From NCBI GenBank assembly GCA_026193125.1, contig JAPHSC010000036.1, forward strand, positions 1 to 17,608: a stretch of 17,608 nucleotides of DNA, written 5' to 3'. A model generated the notes under the pieces. The model was not told the origin of the DNA, ran no database searches, and worked only from the letters and a program-made list of their open reading frames with translations. The stretch is from Gammaproteobacteria bacterium (GTDB lineage Bacteria; Pseudomonadota; Gammaproteobacteria; Steroidobacterales; BM003). Positions 7,276 through 14,812 of this stretch are shown here, piece after piece. The position numbers and the translations under genes were made by a program. Position 1 is the stretch's first letter, and the number at the start of each line of letters is the position of its first letter.

Positions 7276-8610
7276 ATGAAAAACAAGATCGCCAGCGAAT
7301 ACGGCGCGCATTTCCAAACCATACTCCAGCAAACCCATTCCGCGCTCGAGGAAATCGGCCAGTCCGCCTGTGTCATCGCGGCGGGTTCGCCGCACCCGAT
7401 GTTCCTGGACGACATGTACTATCCGTACAAGCCCAATCCTCATTTCCAGCGCTGGATCCCGGTAAATGATGCGGCCCAGTCCCTGCTGGTGGTTGAGATC
7501 GGCCGACGGCCTCGTCTTATCCATTACCGACCGGACGACTACTGGCACAAGCCACCGGAGGAGCCCACCGGATTCTGGGTGGAGCATTTCGACATTATTT
7601 CGGTCAGTGATCTCGACCAGGTGCCCGGGGCGCTGCCGGCAGCCGCCCGGGATGCTCCGGTCATTGGTGAGTGGAACGACCTGTTCAAGGACTGGGGTCT
7701 GGGCAAGGCCAACCCCAGCGCCCTGCTAAACCAGCTGCATTTTCAGCGGGCCTGGAAGACCAACTACGAGATAGCCTGCATGGAGGAAGCCACGCGCAAG
7801 GGTGTGGCAGCTCATCGGGCCGCTGAACAGGCCTATCGCCAGGGCGCTTCCGAGTACGAGATTCACCAGGCATATCTTCTGGCATGCGGGCATGTGGAGC
7901 CTGAGCTACCCTATGGAAACATTATCGCTTACGGGCCCAACGCAGCCGTACTTCACTACACCCACCTGCCACGAGAACGTCCGGCAACCCCTCCCTTGTC
8001 ATTTCTGATTGACGCGGGCGCCACGCACAACGGCTATGCCAGCGACATTACGCGTACTTACTCAGCGCATTCCGGTGAGTTCGCTGAGCTGATTATGGCC
8101 ATGGATGAGGCCCAGTTGCGCCTGTGCGCCGAGGTGAAGCCCGGTCTCAATTTCGCAGATCTGCACCTGCGTGCACATGGCGAGATCGCGAAACTGCTGG
8201 TCCGTTTCGAGATTATTGACTGTTCGGCAGAAGCGGCCGTAAATACCGGGCTGACGGGGACCTTCTTGCCACACGGGCTGGGCCACCTGCTTGGCTTGCA
8301 GGTACACGATGTTGGCGGTTTGCAGGCCAGCCCCGAAGGTGGAATATTGCCCAGACCCGATGGCCACCCGTACTTGCGGCTCACCCGCGACCTGCAGCCT
8401 GGCTGGGTAACCACCATAGAGCCGGGGCTGTATTTCATTCCCAGCCTGCTCAAGAAGCTGGCTGGAACAGAGGTTGGCGAGAACGTGAACTGGGAGAAGG
8501 TGGAAGCGCTCAAACCCTACGGCGGTATACGCATTGAGGACAATGTGTTGGTTACCCAGGAGGGACACCGCAATCTGACCCGCGAAGAGCAGGCGCGCCA
8601 ATCGTTGTAA
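7276..8610 (+). CDS. pepQ: Xaa-Pro dipeptidase (prolidase), PepQ type
   Basis: Metallopeptidase of family M24B hydrolysing Xaa-Pro dipeptides in the cytoplasm and releasing proline. 444 residues, essentially the length of E. coli PepQ. Seen: the N-terminal creatinase-like domain with the PepQ-typical HFQRWIPVND, and the pita-bread catalytic domain with all five dinuclear metal ligands: Asp246 (IDAG), Asp257 (SDITRT), His337 (HGLGH), Glu382 (TIEPGLY) and Glu421 (RIEDN). His333 and His344 fit the proton-shuttle positions. Nothing essential is missing. Start: ATG 7276 with AAGGGA 8 nt upstream. Monocistronic on the plus strand, divergent from the nitroreductase gene and ended by the strong terminator at 8674-8700. 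Confidence 0.95.
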   Translation: MKNKIASEYGAHFQTILQQTHSALEEIGQSACVIAAGSPHPMFLDDMYYPYKPNPHFQRWIPVNDAAQSLLVVEIGRRPRLIHYRPDDYWHKPPEEPTGFWVEHFDIISVSDLDQVPGALPAAARDAPVIGEWNDLFKDWGLGKANPSALLNQLHFQRAWKTNYEIACMEEATRKGVAAHRAAEQAYRQGASEYEIHQAYLLACGHVEPELPYGNIIAYGPNAAVLHYTHLPRERPATPPLSFLIDAGATHNGYASDITRTYSAHSGEFAELIMAMDEAQLRLCAEVKPGLNFADLHLRAHGEIAKLLVRFEIIDCSAEAAVNTGLTGTFLPHGLGHLLGLQVHDVGGLQASPEGGILPRPDGHPYLRLTRDLQPGWVTTIEPGLYFIPSLLKKLAGTEVGENVNWEKVEALKPYGGIRIEDNVLVTQEGHRNLTREEQARQSL

Positions 8611-8673
8611 GTCCGGCCCACATGGGCAGGGCCTGGCGAGATCAGCCGCGCCAATAGCCGGGGTGTGGAAACG

Positions 8674-8700
8674 AAAAAGGCCGGAAAAACCGGCCTTTTT
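8674..8700. terminator. bidirectional rho-independent terminator
   Basis: GGCCGG and CCGGCC form a perfect GC stem around a 5-nt loop, flanked by five A and five T, so the A/T flanks extend pairing to 11 bp and supply a T-run on both strands. It lies between the convergent pepQ (stop at 8610) and rplQ (stop at 8723) and would end both the prolidase transcript and the whole ribosomal alpha-operon transcript. Confidence 0.95.
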
Positions 8701-8722
8701 CACTAGTCTGGTCTGGGCGGGT

Positions 8723-9097
8723 CTACTCGGCTGCGACTACAGCCTTGTCTACCAATTGCACGATGGCCATGGGGGCCGAATCGCCGGCACGCAGACCCAT
8801 TTTCAGAATACGCAGGTAACCACCTGGACGGACCTTGAAACGGGGGCCCAGGTCGGTGAACAGCTTGCCTACCACTGCCTTGTCACGCAGGCGGTCAAAA
8901 GCCAGGCGACGATGGGCCACGCTGTCTTCCTTGGCTATGGTGATCAGCGGCTCCACTACTCGACGAAGTTCCTTCGCCTTGGGCAAAGTTGTCTTAATGG
9001 TCTCATGCATGAGCAGCGATGTGGCCATGTTGCGGTACATCGCCTTGCGATGCGAGCTGTTGCGGCCTAATTGACGGCCAGACTTTCTGTGGCGCAT
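8723..9097 (-). CDS. rplQ: 50S ribosomal protein L17 (bL17)
   Basis: 124-residue large-subunit protein located near the peptide exit tunnel. It opens with the invariant MRHRKSGRQLGRNSSHR and continues with MATSLLMHETIKTTLPKAKELR and the C-terminal FKVRPGGYLRILK, the complete bacterial core. Slightly shorter than the 127 residues in E. coli. Last gene of the cluster, 46 bp after rpoA, followed by the terminator at 8674-8700. AGGA lies about 11 nt before the ATG. Confidence 0.98.
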   Translation of the reverse strand: MRHRKSGRQLGRNSSHRKAMYRNMATSLLMHETIKTTLPKAKELRRVVEPLITIAKEDSVAHRRLAFDRLRDKAVVGKLFTDLGPRFKVRPGGYLRILKMGLRAGDSAPMAIVQLVDKAVVAAE

Positions 9098-9143
9098 GAC
9101 TCTATATTCCTAAAATAATTTGCAGTGGCTCGAGGCGACAGCG

Positions 9144-10133
9144 CTAGTCGTCCTGGCGAAGGGAGGCCGGCGGCCAATTGTCCAGCAGCATACCCAGGGC
9201 AAGGCCATGCGCTTCGAGCACTTCCTTGATTTCCGTCAGCGACTTCTTACCCAGGTTCGGGGTACGCAGCAGCTCAACTTCGGTACGCTGCACCAGGTCG
9301 CCGATATAATTAATGCTTTCCGCCTTCAGGCAGTTGGCTGAACGCACGGTCAGTTCCAGTTCATCCACCGGGCGCAACAGCACGGGATCGACCAGCGACT
9401 CTTCAGCACCGGACTCGCCATCATCCTGGCCCTGCAGATCAACGAACACACCCAGTTGATCCTTAAGGATGGACCCGGCACGACGGATCGCATCTTCCGC
9501 ATCAATCGTTCCGTTGGTTTCGATGTCGATAATCAGCTTGTCCAGGTCGGTCCGCTGCTCGACGCGAGCGGCTTCAACGTTGTAACTCACCCGACGCACA
9601 GGGCTGAATGAGGCATCCAGCTGCAGTACACCAATCGGGCGTGTTGCCTCGTCAAACGTATTCTGCCGCAATGACGGGCGGTAGCCGCGACCACGCTGAA
9701 CCTTGAGACGCATGGTCAGCTCGCCAGCCTTGGTCAAAGTGGCAATGACCAGTTCAGGGTTGACGACTTCAACGTCCTGCGGGGTCTGTATGTCGGCGGC
9801 GGTAACCACACCAGGTCCTTTCTTGGACAGGGTCAATTCCACCTCGTCACGACCGTGCACCTTGATGGCCAGCTGCTTCAGATTCAGCAGGATATCGACC
9901 ACGTCTTCCTGCACACCCTCGATGGTGGTGTACTCGTGGAGCACGCCCTCAATCTCGGCCTCGACCACGGCAGCGCCGGGCATGGAGGAGAGCAGGATAC
10001 GACGCAGGGCATTACCCAGGGTATGCCCAAAACCGCGTTCGAAAGGTTCAATAGTCACCTTGGCCTTATTTTCAGACTCAGGCTGTACCTTGACGACACG
10101 GGGTTTCAGAAATTCTGCAACAGATTCGTGCAT
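9144..10133 (-). CDS. rpoA: DNA-directed RNA polymerase subunit alpha
   Basis: 329 residues, the same length as in E. coli. The N-terminal domain (about residues 1-230) assembles the polymerase through dimerisation and beta/beta-prime contact; it shows EFLKPR and the near-invariant ERGFGHTLGNALRRILLSS. An acidic linker (QDDGESGAEES) leads to the C-terminal domain with LTVRSANCLKAE, where Arg264 corresponds to E. coli Arg265, the key UP-element and activator contact, and NLGKKSLTEIKE. Start: ATG 10133 has AAGG 8 nt upstream; the in-frame GTG at 10142 would place that site on the start and is rejected. It lies between rpsD (19 bp) and rplQ. Confidence 0.99.
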   Translation of the reverse strand: MHESVAEFLKPRVVKVQPESENKAKVTIEPFERGFGHTLGNALRRILLSSMPGAAVVEAEIEGVLHEYTTIEGVQEDVVDILLNLKQLAIKVHGRDEVELTLSKKGPGVVTAADIQTPQDVEVVNPELVIATLTKAGELTMRLKVQRGRGYRPSLRQNTFDEATRPIGVLQLDASFSPVRRVSYNVEAARVEQRTDLDKLIIDIETNGTIDAEDAIRRAGSILKDQLGVFVDLQGQDDGESGAEESLVDPVLLRPVDELELTVRSANCLKAESINYIGDLVQRTEVELLRTPNLGKKSLTEIKEVLEAHGLALGMLLDNWPPASLRQDD

Positions 10134-10152
10134 GGTTTGCACCTTCTAAGCG

Positions 10153-10776
10153 TTACTTGGAGTACAACTCGACCACGAGATTCTCATTGATATCAGGGAG
10201 AATCTCTTGACGATCGGGCAGGGCCTTCATCACACCAGATAATTTCTTCTCATCAACCTGGACCCAATCCGGGAGACCAACTTGCTGAGCCATCTGAAGT
10301 GCGCTTTGGATGCGCTGCTGCTTTTTGGCCTTCTCCCGAATAGCGATAATATCGCCGGCAGAGACCTGGAAAGAGGGAATATTCACGACCTGCTCGTTCA
10401 CCACGATGCCCTTGTGGCTCACCAGCTGGCGGGCTTCGGCACGCGTCACCGCAAAACCCATGCGGTAAACCACGTTGTCCAGACGACCCTCGAGCAGCTT
10501 CAGCAGGTTTTCACCGGTTGAGCCTTTCTTACCCGCGGCCTTCTGATAGTAGTTACGGAACTGCCGTTCCAGCACACCGTACATACGACGCAGCTTCTGC
10601 TTCTCGCGCAACTGCAGACCGTAGTCCGACATGCGGCCACGACGCGCCCCGGCGCTGCCGCCAGGAGTGGTTTCCAGTTTGCACTTGGAATCCAGCGAGC
10701 GGGCACCGCTCTTGAGGAACAGGTCAGTACCCTCGCGACGCGAGAGCTTGCACTTTGGTCCCAGATATCTAGCCAT
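10153..10776 (-). CDS. rpsD: 30S ribosomal protein S4 (uS4)
   Basis: 207-residue 16S rRNA-binding primary assembly protein. Seen: MARYLGPKCKLSRREG at the N-terminus, the S4 domain with NVVYRMGFAVTRAEARQLVSHK, and the terminal NENLVVELYSK. Only two cysteines remain in the N-terminal region, so the zinc-finger form is absent, as usual in gammaproteobacteria. In E. coli S4 is the translational repressor of the alpha operon; the same role here is an inference from identical gene order. GAGG lies 9 nt before the ATG, and the gene is 12 bp after rpsK. Confidence 0.99.
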   Translation of the reverse strand: MARYLGPKCKLSRREGTDLFLKSGARSLDSKCKLETTPGGSAGARRGRMSDYGLQLREKQKLRRMYGVLERQFRNYYQKAAGKKGSTGENLLKLLEGRLDNVVYRMGFAVTRAEARQLVSHKGIVVNEQVVNIPSFQVSAGDIIAIREKAKKQQRIQSALQMAQQVGLPDWVQVDEKKLSGVMKALPDRQEILPDINENLVVELYSK

Positions 10777-10788
10777 TCGAAAATACCT

Positions 10789-11184
10789 CTAGACGCGACG
10801 CTTTTTGGGCGGGCGGCAACCGTTATGCGGGATAGGAGTAACGTCCTCGATCTGACTGACGCGGAACCCCACAGCGTTCAATGCACGCACGGAACTCTCA
10901 CGGCCAGGACCGGGACCCTTTACACGCACCTCGACATTCTTGACGCCAAATTCAGCGGCAGCACGACCAGCCTTCTCGGCGGCCACCTGCGCCGCAAAGG
11001 GCGTGCTTTTACGTGAACCACGGAAGCCACAGCCACCGGAGGTTGCCCAGGACAGCGCATTACCCTGCCGATCGGTGATCGTAATAATCGTGTTGTTAAA
11101 AGACGCGTGTACGTGCGCGATGGCATCAGTCACGTGCTTTTTAACCTTTTTCTTCACACTCTTCGAACTTTTTGGCTGTGCCAT
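10789..11184 (-). CDS. rpsK: 30S ribosomal protein S11 (uS11)
   Basis: 131-residue platform protein of the small subunit, near the mRNA exit and E-site. Seen: HVHASFNNTIITITDRQGN, GFRGSRKSTPFAAQVAAE, VKGPGPGRESSVRALN and the conserved terminal DVTPIPHNGCRPPKKRRV. One small difference from E. coli is Cys in the GGCGFRG loop, where E. coli has Ser. The ribosome-binding site is weak (GGGA 8 nt upstream) and abuts a GC hairpin at 11197-11208. Gap to rpsM 61 bp. Confidence 0.99.
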   Translation of the reverse strand: MAQPKSSKSVKKKVKKHVTDAIAHVHASFNNTIITITDRQGNALSWATSGGCGFRGSRKSTPFAAQVAAEKAGRAAAEFGVKNVEVRVKGPGPGRESSVRALNAVGFRVSQIEDVTPIPHNGCRPPKKRRV

Positions 11185-11196
11185 ATTTCAAGTCCC

Positions 11197-11208
11197 GCGC
11201 CTCGGCGC
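11197..11208 (-). other. intercistronic hairpin directly before the rpsK ribosome-binding site
   Basis: GCGCC and GGCGC are perfectly complementary around a 2-nt centre (4-bp stem and 4-nt loop if the inner pair opens). On the mRNA the hairpin touches the weak GGGA ribosome-binding site of rpsK. It could tune rpsK translation relative to rpsM; this is inferred from position only. Confidence 0.35.
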
Positions 11209-11245
11209 TAAACGTTAATCTCTAAAAAATCGGTTTGAATCAGTC

Positions 11246-11602
11246 TTACTTGCGGATCGGACGACGCGGGCCCTTACGGGTACGCGCATTGGTCCGGGTA
11301 CGCTGTCCACGCAGGGGCAAACCCCGGCGATGACGGATACCACGGTAACAACCCAGATCCATCAAGCGCTTGATGTTCATTGAAGTTTCGCGCCGAAGAT
11401 CACCCTCGACCACGCATTTGGCAACTGCCCCACGCAGCGACTCGACTTCGGGCTCCGACAGGTCCTTGACCTTCACATCCGGCGCAACGCCTGCAGATTC
11501 ACAGACCTTGCCGGCTGTAGCGCGGCCAATGCCGTAAATCGAGGTCAGGGCGATCACGATGTGTTTATGTGTCGGGATGTTAATCCCTGCAATACGGGCC
11601 AT
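11246..11602 (-). CDS. rpsM: 30S ribosomal protein S13 (uS13)
   Basis: 118-residue head protein of the small subunit contacting L5 and the P-site tRNA. Seen: MARIAGINIPTHKHIVIALT, the helix-two-turn-helix YGIGRATAGKVC, DLRRETSMNIKRLMDLGCYRG, and the basic tail ending KGPRRPIRK. AGGAG lies 9 nt before the ATG. First gene of the alpha operon, set 80 bp after rpmJ by a gap carrying a candidate promoter. In E. coli the S4 repressor site overlaps this start region; I cannot confirm the pseudoknot here by eye. Confidence 0.99.
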   Translation of the reverse strand: MARIAGINIPTHKHIVIALTSIYGIGRATAGKVCESAGVAPDVKVKDLSEPEVESLRGAVAKCVVEGDLRRETSMNIKRLMDLGCYRGIRHRRGLPLRGQRTRTNARTRKGPRRPIRK

Positions 11603-11621
11603 CTAAGCCGTCTCCTGAGTA

Positions 11622-11639
11622 GGCCGCGAAAAGCCGGCC
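11622..11639 (-). other. GC hairpin upstream of rpsM
   Basis: GGCCG (11622-11626) pairs with CGGCC (11635-11639) around an 8-nt A-rich loop, about 20 nt before the rpsM ATG. It partly overlaps the expected transcription start of the candidate alpha promoter, so it would be complete only in read-through transcripts coming from secY-rpmJ. Function unknown. Confidence 0.3.
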
Positions 11640-11668
11640 ATTTTAACTGATTCGTCTACCAAAACCAA
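11640..11668 (-). promoter_or_regulatory. candidate alpha-operon promoter upstream of rpsM
   Basis: On the minus strand, a -35-like TTGGTT (11668-11663) and a -10-like TAAAAT (11645-11640, five of six consensus matches) are spaced 17 bp apart. This lies in the 80-bp rpmJ-rpsM gap, the boundary between spc and alpha transcription units in E. coli. The start would fall near 11633, giving a leader of about 30 nt. The weak -35 box limits confidence. Confidence 0.5.
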
Positions 11669-11682
11669 ATCTGGCGACAGGG

Positions 11683-11796
11683 CTAACCCTGGCGCTGTTT
11701 ATGCCGTGCATCCACACAAATCACCCGAACCACACCCTTGCGGCGGACGACCTTGCAGTTGCGACACATTTTCTTAACCGATGCTCTTACTTTCAT
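11683..11796 (-). CDS. rpmJ: 50S ribosomal protein L36 (bL36), zinc-binding form
   Basis: 37-residue protein, translated by eye, starting MKVRASVKKMCRNCKVVRRK and ending CVDARHKQRQG. Cys11, Cys14, Cys27 and His32 form the CXXC...C...H zinc site, so this is the zinc-containing paralogue. Many bacteria carry a second zinc-free copy elsewhere; none is seen in this window. GGAG lies 8 nt before the ATG. It follows secY by 30 bp, the standard gammaproteobacterial position, and is easily missed by length-limited gene finding. Confidence 0.98.
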   Translation of the reverse strand: MKVRASVKKMCRNCKVVRRKGVVRVICVDARHKQRQG

Positions 11797-11826
11797 TGCT
11801 CTCGCTCCCGAGCCAGTCCACTGGCC

Positions 11827-13164
11827 TTACCGAACCTGGCCAGGCCGACCGTAACCTTTCAAATTGGCTTTCTTTAACATTCCATCGTACTGATGCGACA
11901 TCATATGGGCCTGCATTTGCGCCATAAAATCCATCACTACCACAACCATGATCAACAGCGACGTGCCACCGAAATAGAACGGCACGCGCAGGTAAAGAAT
12001 CATGAATTCCGGCAACAGGCAGACCAATGTCACGTAGATGCCACCCCAGAACGTCATTCGGGTAAGCACCTTGTCAATATATTCGGCCGTCTGCTGCCCG
12101 GGGCGAATACCCGGAATAAAGGCGCCCGAGCGCTTCAGGTTATCGGCTGTTTCCCGCGAATTGAACACCAGTGCGGTGTAGAAAAAGCAGAAAAACAGGA
12201 TCATGCCGGCATACAGCATGATGTAAACAGGCTGTCCCGGGCCAAGACTGGCGGCGATGTCCTGCAGCCACTCGAATCCGGACCTGGTACCCACCCATTG
12301 GGCGATAGTGGCAGGAAACAGGATGATACTTGACGCGAAAATCGGCGGTATCACACCCGACATATTCAACTTGAACGGCAAGTGGCTGCTTTGGGCAGCA
12401 AACATCTTTCTGCCCTGCTGGCGCTTGGCGTAGTTCACCGGAATCCTGCGCTGGCCACGTTCCACGAATACCACGAAGGCAGTCACACCAAGGATCAGGA
12501 ATATCAGCACCAGGGCCATGGCCGGATTCATTTCACCGGTATTGACCAGTTCCAGGGTTCCGCCGATAGCAGCCGGCATGCCGGCGACAATACTCGACAG
12601 AATAATCATCGAGATACCGTTACCGATACCACGCTCGGTGATCTGCTCACCCAGCCACATCAGGAACACCGTGCCGGTTACCAGGGTCACAGCCGCTGTA
12701 AACACGAAGTGCGGGCCAGGATTGATCACTACACCCTGGCTCTGTAGCGCCGTGGCCGCAGCAACCGACTGGAAGGAGGCCAGCAGGACTGTGCCATAAC
12801 GGGTGTATTGGGTCAGCTTGCGTCTGCCCGACTCACCCTCTTTCTTCAGAGCCTGCAAGGACGGCAGCACATGCCCGGCCATCTGGATAATGATTGAAGC
12901 CGAGATGTAGGGCATGATGCCCAGCGCGAAAATACTCAGGCGCTTAAGCGCACCACCGGAGAACATGTTGAACATGCTCAGGATGGTTCCTTCCTGCTGC
13001 TCGAACATACGAGCCAGGGCCAGGGGATCAATACCGGGAACCGGGATAAATGTCCCGATACGGTAGACGATCAGGGCGCCAATCAGGAAGAACAGACGAT
13101 GACGGAGCTCCGTAAAACGGCCCGTCTCACCTGTCGTCATTCCTGTTGCTGAACCTTTAGCCAC
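11827..13164 (-). CDS. secY: Sec translocase channel subunit SecY
   Basis: 445-residue inner-membrane protein forming the SecYEG protein-conducting channel. About ten hydrophobic segments are visible, from FFLIGALIVYRIGTFIPVPG (TM1) to LLIMVVVVMDFMAQMQAHMM (TM10). Other landmarks are the plug-region SMFNMFSGGALKR, ALGIMPYISASIIIQ, GEQITERGIGNG, and the cytoplasmic loop NSRETADNLKRSGAFIPGIRPG with its conserved basic residues for SecA and ribosome contact. Start: GTG at 13164 with AGAGG 9 nt upstream gives MAK as in E. coli; the first internal ATG (13140) has no properly spaced ribosome site. It lies 34 bp after rplO, as usual at the end of the spc operon. Confidence 0.98.
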   Translation of the reverse strand: MAKGSATGMTTGETGRFTELRHRLFFLIGALIVYRIGTFIPVPGIDPLALARMFEQQEGTILSMFNMFSGGALKRLSIFALGIMPYISASIIIQMAGHVLPSLQALKKEGESGRRKLTQYTRYGTVLLASFQSVAAATALQSQGVVINPGPHFVFTAAVTLVTGTVFLMWLGEQITERGIGNGISMIILSSIVAGMPAAIGGTLELVNTGEMNPAMALVLIFLILGVTAFVVFVERGQRRIPVNYAKRQQGRKMFAAQSSHLPFKLNMSGVIPPIFASSIILFPATIAQWVGTRSGFEWLQDIAASLGPGQPVYIMLYAGMILFFCFFYTALVFNSRETADNLKRSGAFIPGIRPGQQTAEYIDKVLTRMTFWGGIYVTLVCLLPEFMILYLRVPFYFGGTSLLIMVVVVMDFMAQMQAHMMSHQYDGMLKKANLKGYGRPGQVR

Positions 13165-13198
13165 TGTAGCCTGCCTCTATGGAAAACTTTGCGCGTCG

Positions 13199-13633
13199 TT
13201 ATTCGGTGATGCTGCCGCCGGCCGCTTCAATTGCAGCACGGGCACCAGGGGTCACCTTGATCCCGGTCAACTTGACCGCAACCGGTAAATCACCAGAGGC
13301 AATCACTTTCACCTTCTTGGCATAATGTGGAATCACGCCGGCAGCCTTCAGGCTATCGGCGGTAATCTCTCCACCGGCGACCTTGGCCAGCTCATTCAAG
13401 CGCACTTCCACGGAAAGGCGGCCAATAAGGGACTTGAAGCCAACCTTCGGCAGACGGCGCTGCAAGGGCATCTGTCCGCCCTCAAAGCCAACCTTGTGAA
13501 ATCCACCGGAGCGGGCATGCTGACCCTTGACACCACGACCAGAGGTCTTGCCCTGGCCAGCGGAATGGCCTCGGCCCAACCGCTTGCCCTGCTTCTTGCT
13601 GCCCTCAGCGGGCTTGAGTGTATTCAGTCGCAT
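13199..13633 (-). CDS. rplO: 50S ribosomal protein L15 (uL15)
   Basis: 144 residues, the E. coli length; a late-assembling 23S-binding protein. Seen: MRLNTLKPAEGSKK, GKRLGRGHSAGQGKTSGRG, GQHARSGGFHKVGFEGGQMP and LQRRLPKVGF. Start: ATG 13633 with GAGG 9 nt upstream. An in-frame extension to 13648 overlaps rpmD and lacks family similarity. Only 1 bp separates it from the rpmD stop, implying tight translational coupling. Confidence 0.99.
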   Translation of the reverse strand: MRLNTLKPAEGSKKQGKRLGRGHSAGQGKTSGRGVKGQHARSGGFHKVGFEGGQMPLQRRLPKVGFKSLIGRLSVEVRLNELAKVAGGEITADSLKAAGVIPHYAKKVKVIASGDLPVAVKLTGIKVTPGARAAIEAAGGSITE

Positions 13634-13634
13634 C

Positions 13635-13829
13635 TTAAGCGTCCTCAACCTTCAACAGGTAAGAAACCTTGTTGATCATTCCCCGGTTCTCAGGTGTATC
13701 CAGTACCTCGACGGTATGGTTAATACGCCTCAGGCCCAGACCGGCAACACAGCACCTATGGGAAGGCAGCCTGCCACTCTTACTCTTGATCAGAGTTACC
13801 TTGATGGTATTTGTTTTAGCCTTGGCCAT
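13635..13829 (-). CDS. rpmD: 50S ribosomal protein L30 (uL30)
   Basis: 64-residue small ribosomal protein. Seen: KVTLIKSKSGRLPSHR, then GLGLRRINHTVEVLDTPENR and GMINKVSYLLKVED, the complete fold, with about five extra residues relative to E. coli (59), mainly in the N-terminal region. A Cys-Cys pair follows SHR. The gene lies 3 bp after rpsE with GGGG inside the end of rpsE as ribosome-binding site, and 1 bp before rplO, so its translation is probably coupled to both. Confidence 0.97.
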   Translation of the reverse strand: MAKAKTNTIKVTLIKSKSGRLPSHRCCVAGLGLRRINHTVEVLDTPENRGMINKVSYLLKVEDA

Positions 13830-13832
13830 GAT

Positions 13833-14339
13833 TTACCCCAGGATCTCTTCGACAGTCTTGCCGCGCTTGGCCGCTATAGCCTTGGGCGACTTCATATCGG
13901 CCAATCCCTCAACGGTCGCGCGCACGACGTTAATCGGGTTACGTGATCCGTAACTCTTGGCCAACACATTACGTACACCGGCAGCCTCGAACACGGCGCG
14001 CATGGCACCACCGGCGATAATACCGGTACCGTCAGAGGCGGGCTGCATATACACCTTGGTGGCACCGTGGCGACCAATGGTCACGAAATGCAGGGTGTCG
14101 CCCTTGAGGCTGATCTGACGCATGTTCTTGCGTGCCGCCTGCATGGACTTCTGGATAGCAATCGGCACCTCACGTGCTTTGCCGTAGCCAAACCCGACAC
14201 GTCCGTTGCCGTCACCCACAACCGTTAGCGCGGTGAAGCCGAATTGACGGCCACCCTTGACCACCTTGGCAACACGATTGACGGTAACCAGTTTTTCAAC
14301 CAGTTCTTCGGTGTCTGCAGCTTTTTGAACTCTTGCCAT
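13833..14339 (-). CDS. rpsE: 30S ribosomal protein S5 (uS5)
   Basis: 168-residue protein of the mRNA entry site, important for decoding accuracy. Seen: LVEKLVTVNRVAKVVKGGRQ, the double-stranded-RNA-binding region with FGFTALTVVGDGNGRVGFGY, then KVYMQPASDGTGIIAGGAMR and KSYGSRNPINVVRAT. The VKGG loop, where spectinomycin-resistance mutations occur in E. coli, looks wild type. It follows rplR by 28 bp. Confidence 0.99.
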   Translation of the reverse strand: MARVQKAADTEELVEKLVTVNRVAKVVKGGRQFGFTALTVVGDGNGRVGFGYGKAREVPIAIQKSMQAARKNMRQISLKGDTLHFVTIGRHGATKVYMQPASDGTGIIAGGAMRAVFEAAGVRNVLAKSYGSRNPINVVRATVEGLADMKSPKAIAAKRGKTVEEILG

Positions 14340-14367
14340 GACTTACTCGTCTCTTGAATTGGTTCGC

Positions 14368-14721
14368 TTAAAAATCGAGGCCGGCTTCACGCGCCGCGTC
14401 GGCCAGAGCCTTCACCCGCCCGTGATATTTGAAACCGGAACGATCGAATGCCACCTTGGTTACCCCGGCCTCTTTGGCACGCTCGGCGATGAGCTTGCCA
14501 ACAGCAACGGCGGCGGCAACGTTACCGGTCGCACCCAGGTCCTTACGCACTGCTTCCAGCAAAGTGGAAGCACTGGCGAGTACCTTGTCCCCATCGGGTC
14601 CAATCACCTGCGCATAGATATGCCTCGGTGTACGGTGCACACTCAGTCGGTTCATCCGCAGCTCGCGAATCTTGGAACGCGCTTTCTTTGCGCGACGCAA
14701 GCGACTCGTTTTCTTGTCCAT
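14368..14721 (-). CDS. rplR: 50S ribosomal protein L18 (uL18)
   Basis: 117 residues, the E. coli length; binds 5S rRNA with L5 and L25 in the central protuberance. Seen: MDKKTSRLRRAKKARSKIRE, RLSVHRTPRHIYAQVI, AAVAVGKLIAERAKEAG and FDRSGFKYHGRVKALADAAREAGLDF-type ending. Start: ATG 14721 with AGAGGA about 9 nt upstream; the in-frame extension to 14766 is not conserved. It stands 111 bp after rplF, an unusually long gap for this operon. Confidence 0.99.
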   Translation of the reverse strand: MDKKTSRLRRAKKARSKIRELRMNRLSVHRTPRHIYAQVIGPDGDKVLASASTLLEAVRKDLGATGNVAAAVAVGKLIAERAKEAGVTKVAFDRSGFKYHGRVKALADAAREAGLDF

Positions 14722-14764
14722 CCGAGACGTCCTCTCGATACTCGTGTCACGGCCCAGTGGCCGC

Positions 14765-14812
14765 AAAAAATATTGAATTCCAATCCAGTTGTCGGGCCTG
14801 GGCCTGCAACTG
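14765..14812 (-). other. structured 111-bp spacer between rplF and rplR
   Basis: In the rplF-rplR gap, in transcription order, CAGTTG (14812-14807) pairs with CAACTG (14791-14786) around a 15-nt GC-rich loop. A weak ATTG/CAAT hairpin (14784-14772) follows, then a run of six T (14770-14765). The order stem then T-run recalls an attenuator, but the strong stem sits 15 nt from the T-run and the near stem is only 4 AT-rich bp, so it is not a canonical terminator. No coding sequence is seen in the gap. Confidence 0.35.

Noticed and set aside
8611..8670. GCCCA/TGGGC inverted repeat after pepQ
   Set aside because: Short stem with almost no loop and no T-run, and the strong terminator just beyond explains transcript ending.
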